A stretch of 64,000 nt of DNA. Origin: Anaerolineae bacterium (GTDB taxonomy: Bacteria > Chloroflexota > Anaerolineae > Caldilineales > Caldilineaceae). Each line of letters begins with the position of its first letter. The first letter of the stretch is position 1. The notes below the pieces were generated by a model. The model had not been told where the DNA came from. It made no database searches and saw nothing but the letters and a program-made list of their open reading frames with translations. A program made the translations under genes and the position numbers. Below, piece by piece: positions 35,209 to 45,160 of this stretch. The stretch spans positions 124,001-188,000 of the forward strand of contig JAUIHI010000008.1 of assembly GCA_030432295.1 (NCBI GenBank). The letters are read 5' to 3'.

Positions 35209-37524
35209 TTGGGTGACTTTGTGCGATTGCTGCAAAAACTTCGTTTGTCCCTATTCCATTCGCCGCTAGCCGTCTATTTTCTCGTAGCCGCCCTCTTCTA
35301 CGCGCCCATCCTCCTCGGCCTGCGCACCTTCCCAGACGGCGACTTCACCCACCACTTCCTGCCCTTCAGTCTCTTCCAGCAGAGCGAATGGCTGGATGGC
35401 CGCTGGCTGCCAGTCTGGAATCCCTACACCTACGGCGGCCATCCCTTCCTGGCTGATATTCAGGCCGCGGTCTTCTATCCCGTGGGCGATCTGCTGCTGC
35501 TGTTGACCCTGCCCTTCACTTCGCCCGCAGCCCGGCTCTATTTTTTGCAGGTGGAAGCGGTGCTGCATATCGCCCTGGCCGGTTTCTTCACCCATCTGCT
35601 CGTCCAGCGCTTGACCGGCAACCGGCAGGCCGCTTTCACCGCCGGCGCATTCTTCGCCCTCTCCGGCTATCTGACCGGCTACCCGCCGCTGCAACTGGCA
35701 ATCCTGCGCACGGCCATTTGGCTGCCGCTGATCCTCTGGCTGATCCTGCGCGCCTGGGACGAACCGGGCCACTGGCGTTGGTGGATCGGTGTCGCTGCGG
35801 CCTGGGCCACCGCCTTCCTGGCCGGACACCCCCAGACATTTCTGCATCTGAGCTATGCGGTTGTGGGCTGGGTTGGGTGGCTGTTAGGGATGAGATTTTT
35901 AACGCAGAGGCGCAGAGGGGCAGAGGCGCAGAGTGAGAAGGTGGCAGGTGGCAAGCCGCAATTCGCAATTCGCAATTCGCAACTCGCCACGCGCATTTTT
36001 GCCTTACTTCTTTTGACTTTTGCCTTTTCCGCGGTTCAACTGCTGCCCAGCCTGGAATTCACACGGCTCAGCGTGCGCGCCAGTGTGGACTACGCCTACG
36101 TTAGCGGCGGTTTTCCTGTGCAGGACCTCTGGCAGATGCTCTTTCCTGGCGTCCTCACCCAATTCTCGCCCATCTTTATTGGCCTTCCCGGTCTCTTTCT
36201 GGCACTACTCTCCCTCTTTCAGATGCGCCCTATTCACCATTCACAATTCGCTATTCGCTATTCCCTATTTTTCTTCCTTTTGGTTTTGCTCTCCCTCGGC
36301 CTCTCCCTGGGCAGCAACGGCTTTCTCTACCCGCTTTTCTACCGTTTCGCGCCCGGTTGGAACCTTTTTCGGGGCCAGGAACGCGCCGCTTTTCTGGTTG
36401 CCTTTGGCTTGAGTGTGCTGGCGGGCTATGGAATGGCCGCGCTGCCGGGACTGAGCCAACGGGCGCGGCGACTGGCGGTTAGCGGGCTGGTGATTGCCCT
36501 GGCAGGGGGCGGGCTGCTCTTTGGCCTCTTTTGGCAGAGGAGCGGGCGCGGTGCCCTGCCCAACAGTGAATTTCTGGTTGTGGCCCTTCTTTCTCTTCTG
36601 GTCTCGCTGCTGATGGCCTGGCTGCTCTGGCAGAAGGGGTGGGACACCCGTCGAGGCTGGGCGTTGGCTGGGCTGGGGATCGCTGTCCTTTTTTGGGCCA
36701 ACGGCGGGACGAATGTGGACGCTTCCGGCCCGGCCCGTAAGACGATTCTGTCGCCGGAGGTGGCGGCGGTGCAGGCCGCGCAAGACCGCGGGCGGGTATA
36801 CAACGAATACCGGGTCTACGAGGACTACGGGATGTCGATTGACGCCGAAGATGTGTGGGGCAGTAGTCCACTGCGTCTGGCCCAGTACGCCGCGCTCTTC
36901 GATAACTTCCCTCTGGACCGGATGTGGCGGCTGCTGGGTGTGGATACAGTCCTCACCTGGCGGCGGGAGTTACCTGTGGCGTCCGCACTGCTGGCCGAAT
37001 TCCCCCAGGCCACAGACACGACTTTTCTGCACCGGCTGACCGAATCCAATCTACGCGCTTGGCTTGTGCAGGAGTGGCAGGTGGCCGACGACGCCACCGC
37101 CCTCTCACTTCTGGCTGACCACACCTTCGACCTGGACAAAACAGCCCTTCTGTCGTCCGACATTACCTCGCCACTCGACGCCATCATCCCATCATCCCAT
37201 AATCTCATCATCCAACTCTCCCGCCCCGCGCCCAACCGCATCCACATCACCCTTTCCGACAATCCGGGTGGGCTGCTCGTCCTCAGTGAAAACTGGCTGC
37301 CCGGCTGGCGCGCCGAATCGCAAATCGCAAATCGCAATTCGCAATTCCCTGTCCTGCGCGCCAACCTGACCCAAATCGCCATTCCCGTCCCGGCAGGCGA
37401 TCTTGCAATCGAACTGGTCTACTGGCCCGACTCCCTCACTTGGGGTCTCGCCATTACCGGTGGCGCGCTGCTACTCGTCGCTATCGCTTTCCTCTACCGC
37501 CGCTGGAGGAAAACCGATGCCTGA
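35209..37524 (+). CDS. Large polytopic membrane protein, YfhO-like
   Basis: 771 residues if read from TTG 35209; GTG 35221 is an equal candidate and neither has a strong ribosome site. About 12 hydrophobic segments precede an extracytoplasmic C-terminal half ending in two more membrane spans. FPDGDFTHHFLPF near residue 33 and the WNPYTYGGHPF block resemble YfhO/GT-C style membrane glycosyltransferases. Three stretches are encoded by intergenic-type repeats: LTQRRRGAEAQ plus FAIRNSQLATR near residue 240, HHSQFAIRYS near 345, and IANRNSQF near 708. It probably acts on surface glycans; inferred. Confidence 0.75.
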   Translation: MGDFVRLLQKLRLSLFHSPLAVYFLVAALFYAPILLGLRTFPDGDFTHHFLPFSLFQQSEWLDGRWLPVWNPYTYGGHPFLADIQAAVFYPVGDLLLLLTLPFTSPAARLYFLQVEAVLHIALAGFFTHLLVQRLTGNRQAAFTAGAFFALSGYLTGYPPLQLAILRTAIWLPLILWLILRAWDEPGHWRWWIGVAAAWATAFLAGHPQTFLHLSYAVVGWVGWLLGMRFLTQRRRGAEAQSEKVAGGKPQFAIRNSQLATRIFALLLLTFAFSAVQLLPSLEFTRLSVRASVDYAYVSGGFPVQDLWQMLFPGVLTQFSPIFIGLPGLFLALLSLFQMRPIHHSQFAIRYSLFFFLLVLLSLGLSLGSNGFLYPLFYRFAPGWNLFRGQERAAFLVAFGLSVLAGYGMAALPGLSQRARRLAVSGLVIALAGGGLLFGLFWQRSGRGALPNSEFLVVALLSLLVSLLMAWLLWQKGWDTRRGWALAGLGIAVLFWANGGTNVDASGPARKTILSPEVAAVQAAQDRGRVYNEYRVYEDYGMSIDAEDVWGSSPLRLAQYAALFDNFPLDRMWRLLGVDTVLTWRRELPVASALLAEFPQATDTTFLHRLTESNLRAWLVQEWQVADDATALSLLADHTFDLDKTALLSSDITSPLDAIIPSSHNLIIQLSRPAPNRIHITLSDNPGGLLVLSENWLPGWRAESQIANRNSQFPVLRANLTQIAIPVPAGDLAIELVYWPDSLTWGLAITGGALLLVAIAFLYRRWRKTDA
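35902..35994 (+). repeat. Two repeat families inside a coding sequence
   Basis: An AACGCAGAGGCGCAGAGG-type unit is followed by CAATTCGCAATTCGCAATTCG. Both themes are known from cyanobacterial intergenic DNA. Here they are in frame and translated within the YfhO-like gene. Related CAATTCGC or CTATTCGC strings occur at 36243, 37320, 37575 and 38570. Confidence 0.8.
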
Positions 37525-39424
37525 CGATACCCCACGCAGCACGCAGCACGCAACACGCAGCACCGCCCACACAATTCGCAATTCGCAACTCGCAATTCTC
37601 TTCCTCGCCTTCGCCCTTCGCCTCTTCCGGCTGGATTTTCAGGAATTGCGGGGCGACGAAGCTTTTGGCTACTTCTTCAGCCTGCGCGCCTACAACGATA
37701 TTATCGCCGCCACCCTCGCCCTGCGCGAACCCCACCCGGTGGGCAGCTATTTTCTCCAGCACCTCTGGCTGAGTTGGGCGGGCCACTCGGAATTCGCCCT
37801 GCGCTTTGTCAGCGTCTGGTTCGGTGTGCTGGCGGTGGCTCTGCTCTGGCGTCTGGCCCGTCGCCTGGAACTCTCCCCGGCGGCTGCTTCGGTTGGCGCG
37901 CTGCTGTTGGCTGTCAGCCCCTACGCCATCTGGCACAGCCAGGACGCCCGGATGTATTCGATTCTCCTGGCCCTGACTCTCGCCAGCACGTGGCTGATGG
38001 TAGAGGCATTGCAGCGGGGGCGCTGGCCGGTCTGGTTTCTCTACGTGGCGGTGAGCTGGCTGGCTCTGCACACCCATTACTTTGCCGTCTTCGTCCTGGC
38101 CGCGCAGAACTGCTTTGTCATCGGGCGGGCGCTGCTGATGCCCCGTGTGCGTTTCAGCGCGGTGCAGTGGGTGCAGTGGCAATTGGTGCTGGGCTTCTTC
38201 TATCTGCCCTGGTTCTTCACCGCGTCGGAGACTCTGACCGGCTACGGCGGCAACGGGGACTCCCCCGGCTTCTGGGAGATGGCCCAGCGTTCTCTGGCCG
38301 TCTTTGCCGCGGGGGAGAGCATTCCGGCGGACTGGCGCACGGGCGTCGCCGTCGGCGCGGGACTGTTGCTTCTGCTCGGCGGGTTTGCCCTATGGCGGGA
38401 TGGGAGCAGCCGACGACGCACCCTCTTTCTGCTCCTGCTGCTCTGGGCCGTGCCTGTGCTGGCAACCTGGGCCAGCAGCCAGAGTCGCCCCATCTTCAAC
38501 GAGCGCTATCTCATCGCCGCCGCGCCGCCCTTCTATCTGCTCCTGGCCGCCGCCGTCACTTACACATTTCGCTATTCGCTATTCGCTATTCGCTATTTTC
38601 CTTCCCTTCTGCTCGGATCACTCCTCATCTTCTCCCTTACCAATCACTTCTTTAATCCTGCCTACTCCAAAACCCGGGGCTGGCGGGAACTGGCCGAGGC
38701 CTTCCAGCGTTTCTCCGCGGGTCTGCCCCCGGAGCAGGTGCGTCTGGCCCAAAACTTTCCCGACCCGACGATCTGGTACTACTACACCGGCCCGCTGGAG
38801 CACATTGTCTTGCCGCCGGCGGCCAACGACGCTTCGGGTGCAAACGAAGCGGTCGCGGCGCTTGTGGCAGAGGGGGTGACGCGGGTCATCCTGCCTGTGC
38901 AGCCCGCGGCCTGGTGGGATGGCAGCGGAATCGGGTCTGCATCCCTGGCCGACCGCTATGCATTGAGCGCACACCTGCCCGTCGGCGTCTGGCCCCTGGA
39001 AATCTACAGCCGAGCCGGGGATAGCTTTACACCGCTTTCGGTTGAATTTGTCAACGGTCTGGCCTTGACCGGTCTGCTCGTCGAGCCGGATGTGCTCACC
39101 CCCGGTGGGCTGCTGGTGGTCTATCTGGCCTGGGACAGCGCCAACGCGGAATTGGGCGGCAGCGAGACGGTCTTCCTGCATCTGCTGGACGGGGCGGGGC
39201 AGATTGTGGCTCAGGTCGATGCGCCCTTCCCGACCGGTCCTGCCACGGACGTGCAGGTCACGGACGTGCGGGCTACGTATGGTATACTTCTACCAGACAC
39301 TTTGCCCGCTGGACCGGTTCGGCTGATCGGCGGATTGTATGATCCGTCCCTGCCCGGTGCGCCGAGAATTGGGACGACGACAGGCGCGGATTGGGTGGAA
39401 CTGGGAAACCTGGCCGCGCCGTAA
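37517..39424 (+). CDS. GT39/PMT-like membrane glycosyltransferase
   Basis: 635 residues with about 11 membrane spans. The N-terminal luminal loop holds FQELRGDEAFGYF near residue 35, the acidic motif of GT-C (ArnT/PMT-type) transferases that use polyprenyl-phosphate sugars, followed by a C-terminal soluble domain from residue 470. GGAGG precedes the ATG by 8 nt, and the gene overlaps the previous one by 8 nt, so they are translationally coupled. The first 25 residues (TPRSTQHATRSTAHTIRNSQ) are encoded by repeat units. It likely glycosylates cell-surface material. Confidence 0.82.
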   Translation: MPDDTPRSTQHATRSTAHTIRNSQLAILFLAFALRLFRLDFQELRGDEAFGYFFSLRAYNDIIAATLALREPHPVGSYFLQHLWLSWAGHSEFALRFVSVWFGVLAVALLWRLARRLELSPAAASVGALLLAVSPYAIWHSQDARMYSILLALTLASTWLMVEALQRGRWPVWFLYVAVSWLALHTHYFAVFVLAAQNCFVIGRALLMPRVRFSAVQWVQWQLVLGFFYLPWFFTASETLTGYGGNGDSPGFWEMAQRSLAVFAAGESIPADWRTGVAVGAGLLLLLGGFALWRDGSSRRRTLFLLLLLWAVPVLATWASSQSRPIFNERYLIAAAPPFYLLLAAAVTYTFRYSLFAIRYFPSLLLGSLLIFSLTNHFFNPAYSKTRGWRELAEAFQRFSAGLPPEQVRLAQNFPDPTIWYYYTGPLEHIVLPPAANDASGANEAVAALVAEGVTRVILPVQPAAWWDGSGIGSASLADRYALSAHLPVGVWPLEIYSRAGDSFTPLSVEFVNGLALTGLLVEPDVLTPGGLLVVYLAWDSANAELGGSETVFLHLLDGAGQIVAQVDAPFPTGPATDVQVTDVRATYGILLPDTLPAGPVRLIGGLYDPSLPGAPRIGTTTGADWVELGNLAAP

Positions 39425-39487
39425 TATTGAATTGTGTACAGCCCGGCCGCGCGGGACGCGTGGCCTACGAATCGTTTTGCAAGCCTA

Positions 39488-40948
39488 ATGCTCCAAACCA
39501 GCTTTCGCACATTCGAGCAACTGATCCTCTCCCCCAATCGCCCCATTCGGCGGACTGCCACTGGCCTGCTCTTGGCGGGCGGCGCGTTGGCCATCGCCCT
39601 GCTGGTGGGGGTCTTTGGCCCGCTGGTAGCCCTGGCATTGGCTGGCGCGATTGTGGGTGGAACAGCTATACTCCTGGACACCCATTGGGGCTTTGTGGCG
39701 CTGGTGGGTGTGGCCTTTGGCCTGCCCTTCGCCAGTCTGCCTTTCAGTATCGGCTTCAAGCCCACTTTTCTGGATGTGGCTCTGGGTGCGCTCTTTTTTG
39801 TCTGGCTGATCAAACTGGTGACAGGCCAGGAGCGGGAATTTCTCGGCTCGCCCATCGGTCTGCTCGTGGGTCTGTTTATGCTGATGTCCCTCTTCAGCTT
39901 TCTCTTCGGGCTGACCCACAGCCCGCCTACCAGTTTTCTGGTGCGCCGCTTCGCCGAAATTTTTATCGGCATCGGTCTCTATTTTGCGGTGATCAATACC
40001 GTACGCACCCAGGCCGAGTTGGAATGGGTGGCCCGTTGGGTGCTGCTGGGAGGCTGGCTCTGTGCTGGGATTGCGGTGGTTTTCTACGCCATCCCGGAGG
40101 AGTGGACGGTCTGGGTGCTGGACCGGCTGGCTCGCTTCGACTACCCCGGCGGCTACGGCGCGCTGCGCTGGATCGAGGACGATACGGCTGGCACAATGCG
40201 GGCCATCGGCACAGCCGTAGACCCGAATGTGCTGGGCGGAATGATGATTCTGGCCGCGGGCGCGCTGGCCCCCCACCTTTTCGCCCGGCGGCCTCTCTTC
40301 CCCCGCTGGCTGATCGCACTGATGCTGGCGACCACAACCCTGGCCCTCTACTGGACCTACAGCCGCACGGCACTCTTCGGGATGGCCGCAGCCCTGGCTT
40401 TGCCCGCGGTGCTCAAATATCGGCGGCTGATCCCCCTGGCGGTGGTGGGTGGGCTGCTGCTCTTTCTGCTGCCCCAGACCCAGGACTACGTGGCCCGGTT
40501 GCTGGAAGGATTGGCCGGCCAGGACCAGGCCACTCTTATGCGCTTTGGCGAATACAAAGACGCGCTGATTCTGATTGGCCGTTATCCGGTCTTTGGCGTC
40601 GGATTCACCGGCGTGCCGGACATCGACCTCTATTTGGGCGTCAGTATGCTCTATCTGATTATGGCCGAAAATATGGGCATCGTCGGAGTGGTGATCTTTT
40701 TGGCCGCAATGGCAGGCTTTTTTGTGATGCTTCTGCGCACCTGGCGGACCACTGGGTTTGCGGTGGAGCGAGAGGCGTTGATTTTGGGCTTTGGCGGCGC
40801 GGTGCTGGGCGCGCTGGTCAGCGGCATCGCCGACCACTACTGGTTCAATATGACCTACCCACACATGACCGTCCTCTTCTGGCTCTATCTGGGCATGGCC
40901 GCAGCCACCGTCCTAATCCAGCGGGCTGAGGGACAAAATCAGCAATGA
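39488..40948 (+). CDS. O-antigen ligase/polymerase-like membrane protein (Wzy/WaaL superfamily)
   Basis: 486 residues, about 11 hydrophobic segments with a long periplasmic loop before the last group. The segment [16 protein letters not shown] near residue 295 and [17 protein letters not shown] near residue 360 match the Wzy_C signature found in O-antigen ligases and polymerases. The ATG at 39488 opens the first hydrophobic stretch. It follows the two sugar-transfer genes, completing a surface polysaccharide set. Ligase and polymerase cannot be separated by sequence alone. Confidence 0.82.
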   Translation: MLQTSFRTFEQLILSPNRPIRRTATGLLLAGGALAIALLVGVFGPLVALALAGAIVGGTAILLDTHWGFVALVGVAFGLPFASLPFSIGFKPTFLDVALGALFFVWLIKLVTGQEREFLGSPIGLLVGLFMLMSLFSFLFGLTHSPPTSFLVRRFAEIFIGIGLYFAVINTVRTQAELEWVARWVLLGGWLCAGIAVVFYAIPEEWTVWVLDRLARFDYPGGYGALRWIEDDTAGTMRAIGTAVDPNVLGGMMILAAGALAPHLFARRPLFPRWLIALMLATTTLALYWTYSRTALFGMAAALALPAVLKYRRLIPLAVVGGLLLFLLPQTQDYVARLLEGLAGQDQATLMRFGEYKDALILIGRYPVFGVGFTGVPDIDLYLGVSMLYLIMAENMGIVGVVIFLAAMAGFFVMLLRTWRTTGFAVEREALILGFGGAVLGALVSGIADHYWFNMTYPHMTVLFWLYLGMAAATVLIQRAEGQNQQ

Positions 40949-40953
40949 ATAGA

Positions 40954-41030
40954 GGACGCAGATTACGCAGAAACGACGGATTTGCGCGGATATATCAGTG
41001 GCAATCCCATTTTCCGCGTAATCTGCGTCC
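40954..41030. repeat. Foldback repeat, perfect 15-bp outer arms
   Basis: GGACGCAGATTACGC at 40954-40968 is exactly inverted at 41016-41030. It lies between the Wzy-like gene and the STAS gene. The ATCTGCG theme is the commonest repeat unit in the window. Confidence 0.8.
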
Positions 41031-41050
41031 CATCGGAACAGGCATAAGAG

Positions 41051-41416
41051 ATGCAGTTAATTGTCAGCAGTGGCGTGAAGTGGGAAATGGTGATTCTGGG
41101 CGGCGAGATTACCAGCGTAGACACCGGCGAATTGGAGGACCTCTTCCAACGCTTTCTCACTGTGGGCCATTACAATGTGATTGTGGATATGTCACGGGTT
41201 GCGTACATCGGCAGCGCGGGGCTGGCATTGCTCATCCGCTACACAAATGCTTTTCGCCGCTGGGAACGGGGCGATCTCCACATGGCCGCGCTTTCACCGG
41301 CGGTCAACAATCTTTTGGAAGTGACTGGACTGGTCACTGAGGAACGTTCCCACTTTTCCATCTATCCCACTGTGGATGCGGCCAAAGCAGCCGCACAGAA
41401 ACGGGCAACACAATGA
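41051..41416 (+). CDS. STAS-domain anti-sigma-factor-antagonist-like protein
   Basis: 121 residues forming one STAS domain. [21 protein letters not shown] holds the phosphorylatable serine (IGSAG) near residue 58, as in SpoIIAA. Such proteins bind an anti-sigma kinase when unphosphorylated. No kinase or sigma factor gene is near. It overlaps lipA by 4 nt (ATGA), which suggests a shared transcript, though the link in function is not evident. Confidence 0.88.
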   Translation: MQLIVSSGVKWEMVILGGEITSVDTGELEDLFQRFLTVGHYNVIVDMSRVAYIGSAGLALLIRYTNAFRRWERGDLHMAALSPAVNNLLEVTGLVTEERSHFSIYPTVDAAKAAAQKRATQ

Positions 41417-42429
41417 CACACAATCCCAGCGCAGGAAACGGAACAACCGTTGAGATCAACCCGATGGGCACAATCCGTCTGGAACCCATCCCCGCGCAGG
41501 CAAATGGCGGCACGCCCGGCCAGTTGACCCCAGGCCGTCGCCCGGAGTGGCTGCGGGTGCGGGCCGCGGATTCGCCCAAATATCGGGAATTGAAGGGGCT
41601 GTTTCGGGGAAAAAGTCTGCACACCGTCTGCGAAGAGGCGATGTGCCCCAACATCGGCGAATGCTGGGGGCGAGGTACAGCCACTTTTCTGCTGATGGGC
41701 GACACCTGCACCCGCAGTTGTGGCTTCTGCAAAATCAAGACGGGCCGCCCCGGTCTGCTCGACCCGGAGGAACCCAGACGGGTGGGCGAGAGCGTGGCCG
41801 CGATGAGTCTGCAACACGCGGTCCTCACCAGCGTCAACCGGGACGAACAGTCCGACGGGGGCGCGTGGGTCTTTGCCGAGAGCATCTACTGGATTCGTCG
41901 CTTGCAGCCGGGCTGCACAATCGAAGTGCTGATCCCCGACTTCAAAGGAGATGGGGCCGCCTTGCAAACGGTGATGGATGCCAAACCGGAGATTCTCAAC
42001 CACAACACCGAGACGGTTCCCCGGCTCTACCGGACCGTGCGTCCCCAGGCCCAGTACCACCGCACCCTGCAACTGTTGCAGAATGCCAAAGCGATGGACC
42101 CGCTGGCCCTGACCAAATCCGGTCTGATGCTGGGGTTGGGCGAGAGTTGGGACGAGCTACTGCAGGTGTTGGACGACTTGGCCGCCCACGGCGTGGATAT
42201 TCTGACCCTGGGCCAATATCTCCAGCCCAGCCGCTTCCACCTGCCCATTCAGGCCTATTACACGCCGGAACAATTTGATGTTTTGAAGGAAGAGGGGCTG
42301 GCCCGGGGCTTCCGTTGGGTGGAGAGTGGCCCTCTGGTGCGCAGCAGCTATCACGCCGACGGCCAGGCCCATTTGAGCCAGCGCAAGGATATCGGCCAGG
42401 GAGCTGGGCTGGGGATTGGCGTGGCCTGA
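41413..42429 (+). CDS. lipA: Lipoyl synthase
   Basis: 338 residues. The auxiliary cluster cysteines are in [13 protein letters not shown] near residue 75, the radical-SAM motif is [10 protein letters not shown] near residue 98, and RSSYHA near the C-terminus provides the serine ligand of the auxiliary cluster. LipA inserts two sulfur atoms into protein-bound octanoyl groups to form lipoate for 2-oxoacid dehydrogenases or the glycine cleavage system. No lipB or lplA is adjacent. The gene ends exactly where the convergent dus gene ends. Confidence 0.95.
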   Translation: MTHNPSAGNGTTVEINPMGTIRLEPIPAQANGGTPGQLTPGRRPEWLRVRAADSPKYRELKGLFRGKSLHTVCEEAMCPNIGECWGRGTATFLLMGDTCTRSCGFCKIKTGRPGLLDPEEPRRVGESVAAMSLQHAVLTSVNRDEQSDGGAWVFAESIYWIRRLQPGCTIEVLIPDFKGDGAALQTVMDAKPEILNHNTETVPRLYRTVRPQAQYHRTLQLLQNAKAMDPLALTKSGLMLGLGESWDELLQVLDDLAAHGVDILTLGQYLQPSRFHLPIQAYYTPEQFDVLKEEGLARGFRWVESGPLVRSSYHADGQAHLSQRKDIGQGAGLGIGVA

Positions 42430-43560
42430 TCAGGCAGGAATTAGCGTGGCTTTGGGGGAATAATTGGTCTGTTTCGCCGCGGATTGACTCTGCTCTTCTG
42501 AGGAGTCGCAGTCGTCGGATGTCTCTTCCCCGTCGTCGTCGGGCGCAGAATCGACGGTAAAGTCGCCCACCCGCTCGACGACGGCATCCAGCAGTTCGTG
42601 GAAACTCTCCACCGACTGGACTGTGACCAGCCCCAAATGCAGATCTTTGATGCCCGCATAGCCCTTCAGATAGCGGGCGATGTGTTTGCGCACCAGAATC
42701 AGGGCCAGGTCCTCGCCGTAGAAATCGAGCATCAGCGCGAAATGGCGACGGATGAATAGGGCTTTCTCAGCAAAGCTGACTTCGTGGCGATCCCGGCGCT
42801 GGAAAATCCACGGGTGACCGATGGCCCCCCGCCCGATCATCACCGCCGCGCAGCCCGTGCGTGCTTTGATGGCCGCGATGTCTGCCGCTGTGGCCACATC
42901 GCCGTTGCCGATCACCGGCACGTCCGCCACCTCCACCAGATCGGCGATGGCGTCCCAGTTGGCCTGGCCGCTGTAGCTCTGCTCTTTGGTGCGCCCGTGT
43001 ACAGCTACCAGACTGGCCCCGTTGTCCGTCATCGCCTGCACCACATCCCGATAGTTGAGGGAATCCCCATCCCAGCCCAGGCGGATTTTGCCGGTGACCG
43101 GCACGGATAGCACACGGGTGAGCGCGGCGAAGATGCGCCCGATTTTGTCCGGCTCCCGCAGCAGACCCGCGCCCGCGCCCCGCCCGCTCACTTTGCGCAC
43201 GGAGCAGCCCATATTGATGTCGATAATCGATGGCCCTAAGGGTTCGATACGCTGGGCCGCCTCCACCAGCAGTTCCACACTATTGCCAAAAATCTGGAAG
43301 ACAATTGGCCGCTCGTGAGGGGCGTAGGCCAGAATGCGCCGGGTGCGGTCGTTGATCTCCTTGCCCTGAGTAATGGCATCGGCGGAGGCGAATTCGGTGT
43401 AGCTCATAGCCGAGCCGTAGTCGTAGCAGAGGGAGCGGTAGGGGAGATCGCTGAAACCCGCCATCGGTGACAGAATCACATCGCCGTAGACGGGCACATC
43501 CCGCACCCAGAAAGTGGGGGAGACTTCTTTGGATGGGTTCGTTGTGGACACTTCATTCAT
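42430..43560 (-). CDS. dus: tRNA-dihydrouridine synthase
   Basis: 376 residues. The FMN barrel has LSPMAGFSDLPYR near residue 31, INMGCSVRKVSGRGAGAGLL with the catalytic cysteine near residue 113, VHGRTKEQSYSGQANW near residue 184, GNGDV, and GRGAIGHPWIF. It reduces uridines in the tRNA D loop. The C-terminal 40 residues are acidic and low-complexity (DDDGEETSDDCDSSEE), beyond the usual DusB end. It shares its stop boundary with lipA on the other strand. Confidence 0.92.
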   Translation of the reverse strand: MNEVSTTNPSKEVSPTFWVRDVPVYGDVILSPMAGFSDLPYRSLCYDYGSAMSYTEFASADAITQGKEINDRTRRILAYAPHERPIVFQIFGNSVELLVEAAQRIEPLGPSIIDINMGCSVRKVSGRGAGAGLLREPDKIGRIFAALTRVLSVPVTGKIRLGWDGDSLNYRDVVQAMTDNGASLVAVHGRTKEQSYSGQANWDAIADLVEVADVPVIGNGDVATAADIAAIKARTGCAAVMIGRGAIGHPWIFQRRDRHEVSFAEKALFIRRHFALMLDFYGEDLALILVRKHIARYLKGYAGIKDLHLGLVTVQSVESFHELLDAVVERVGDFTVDSAPDDDGEETSDDCDSSEEQSQSAAKQTNYSPKATLIPA

Positions 43561-43586
43561 CTGATAACTTTACTTTCAAACGAGGG

Positions 43587-43773
43587 CGTGGTTCATTGGA
43601 AGGGTTCGGCATCTTACCAATTCGAGACGAGGAGTAGGCACGCCCACGTGCCGGTCGTGGTCGAGTCATCGCCGCACGTGGGCGTGCGGCACTTCTCTCG
43701 GTGTGCCTACTCCTCTCGGTGTGCGGCACTCCTCACTATTTGTAAAGAGCGTTTGACGGCAAGATGAACGACG
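43587..43773. mobile_element. MITE-like element, copy 2
   Basis: 187 bp with ends CGTGGTTCATT and the inverse of GATGAACGACG. It has TTCGGCATCTTACCAATTCGAG at the left, inner CACGCCCACGTG pairs, and an internal duplication of CTCTCGGTGTGC. It matches copy 1 at 18192-18340 and carries no gene. Confidence 0.65.
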
Positions 43774-43866
43774 CCAAAATGAGTGATGAAACGTGAGATC
43801 GCACGATCGTTCTCACGTTTCACTCCTCTTACAGTCAGCAGGTCTATCAGCTCACCTGCCCGCCCC

Positions 43867-44355
43867 CTATTCTATCACCATCAGCGCCACATTCGCTTTG
43901 ACCAGCCGGGAGAAGAATTGGGCTGTGCGCCACTTTTTCAGCAGCGGTCCGGGAACATCGCTCTCCCGTTTCAAACGACGAAAGCCGAAGCGCAGGTAGT
44001 AGGCCACATTGTGACCGCCGCAAAAAAGATAGATCGGGCGGGGGAATTCGGCCACAAAATGGGCGATCAGCTTGCCGCCGATGCCCTGGCCCCGGGCCTC
44101 TGGCTCCACCACCAGACTGCCAAACTCCCGCACACCTTCGCCCCAATCCTTCATCTGGGCAAAGCCGAGAATGGCCCCGTCCCCGGCCTCTGCCATGACA
44201 AAGCGCTGCCATTCCAGCTTTGTGGGGTCCAGCCGTTCGCGCAGAATGCGGCGGAAGATCAGCCAGCGTTCGTCGCGACGGGCAGGGCGCAGGGCGAGGG
44301 CTTCGGTTCCCTGGGCCGACCCTTCTGCCGCAAACTCTTTGCGCTCTTCACCCAT
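43867..44355 (-). CDS. GNAT family N-acetyltransferase
   Basis: 162 residues with the acetyl-CoA-binding motif LVVEPEARGQGIGGKLIAHF near residue 85 and a C-terminal YYLRFGFRRLKRES strand-helix. General GNAT; acceptor unknown. The N-terminal 25 residues are hydrophilic and poorly conserved in character. Its 3' side borders the MITE-like element. Confidence 0.82.
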   Translation of the reverse strand: MGEERKEFAAEGSAQGTEALALRPARRDERWLIFRRILRERLDPTKLEWQRFVMAEAGDGAILGFAQMKDWGEGVREFGSLVVEPEARGQGIGGKLIAHFVAEFPRPIYLFCGGHNVAYYLRFGFRRLKRESDVPGPLLKKWRTAQFFSRLVKANVALMVIE

Positions 44356-44633
44356 CGATTCTGCTCCAATCCCATTTTTCTCTCATCAAAAAGCAAAGTT
44401 TACGGGGCAAAAGACGCGTTAGCCATACTTTTCCCAAGCCTGTATACTATAGGTGTTTGTCACAGCCTACAAATCCCTGTTGGAACGCCAACTGTTGGAG
44501 CGCCGACTGTCCAGACACGACAACGGATCTTTCGGGTGCATCCTGGATATGGGGAGAGTTGGCCGCTTTCAGAAAAGCTGCCAGGCCTGATCTCCTGAAT
44601 TTGGGACACACCCTCATCTTTCTGTGAATTTCC
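44356..44633. other. Intergenic region, no gene seen
   Basis: 278 nt between the divergent GNAT and UspA genes. It contains a small direct repeat (TTGGAACGCCAACTG / TTGGAGCGCCGACTG) near 44479 and a TATACTAT box near 44442. A promoter for the stress protein is likely here, but I cannot fix it. Confidence 0.4.
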
Positions 44634-44657
44634 ATGCAAGCACAAGGAGACTGTACG

Positions 44658-45131
44658 ATGGCTGTTCTTTACAAAAAAATTCTTCTCCCGCTGGATGGGT
44701 CGGAGTTTGCCGCCGAGGCTCTGCCCCACGCCGAGGAAATGGCCCGCACGTCCGGGGCCAAACTGGTCCTCTTTCAGGTTGTGGTGGATACGCCGGACTA
44801 TGTGGTAGCCCAGATGGAAGGCGTGGGGATTACGACTGTAGCCCACGACGAATCGAAACAAAACCAGGCCCTGGACACGGCCCAGAGCTATCTGGACGAT
44901 CTGGTCGCCAGCCTGCGACATCGCCAGATCGACGTCGCAGCCGACATCGGCGGCGGAGACCCGGCCACAGCGATTGTCGAATATGCCCAGCGTCAGGCCG
45001 TCGATCTGATTGTGATGTCCACCCACGGGCGCACGGGGCTGGCCCGCTGGGCCTATGGCAGTGTCGCCCACAAAGTTTTGCAGGCTGCGCCCTGTGCCGT
45101 TCTGGTTGTGCGTCCCAAGGGCTTCGCATAG
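44658..45131 (+). CDS. Universal stress protein (UspA family)
   Basis: 157 residues, one Usp domain. It starts KKILLPLDGSEFAAEAL and ends with the nucleotide motif STHGRTGLARWAYGSVAHKVL, the G-2x-G-9x-G-S pattern of ATP-binding members. AAGGAG lies 9 nt before the ATG at 44658. Usp proteins help survival under starvation or stress. Single gene, with a strong terminator about 150 nt downstream. Confidence 0.9.
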   Translation: MAVLYKKILLPLDGSEFAAEALPHAEEMARTSGAKLVLFQVVVDTPDYVVAQMEGVGITTVAHDESKQNQALDTAQSYLDDLVASLRHRQIDVAADIGGGDPATAIVEYAQRQAVDLIVMSTHGRTGLARWAYGSVAHKVLQAAPCAVLVVRPKGFA

Positions 45132-45160
45132 CCTTTTGGCTGGGCATTGCGAAAATGACG

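Noticed and set aside
35940-35994. CRISPR-like array of CAATTCGC units
   Set aside because: Units are contiguous, short and in frame inside a gene; there are no spacers and no cas genes.
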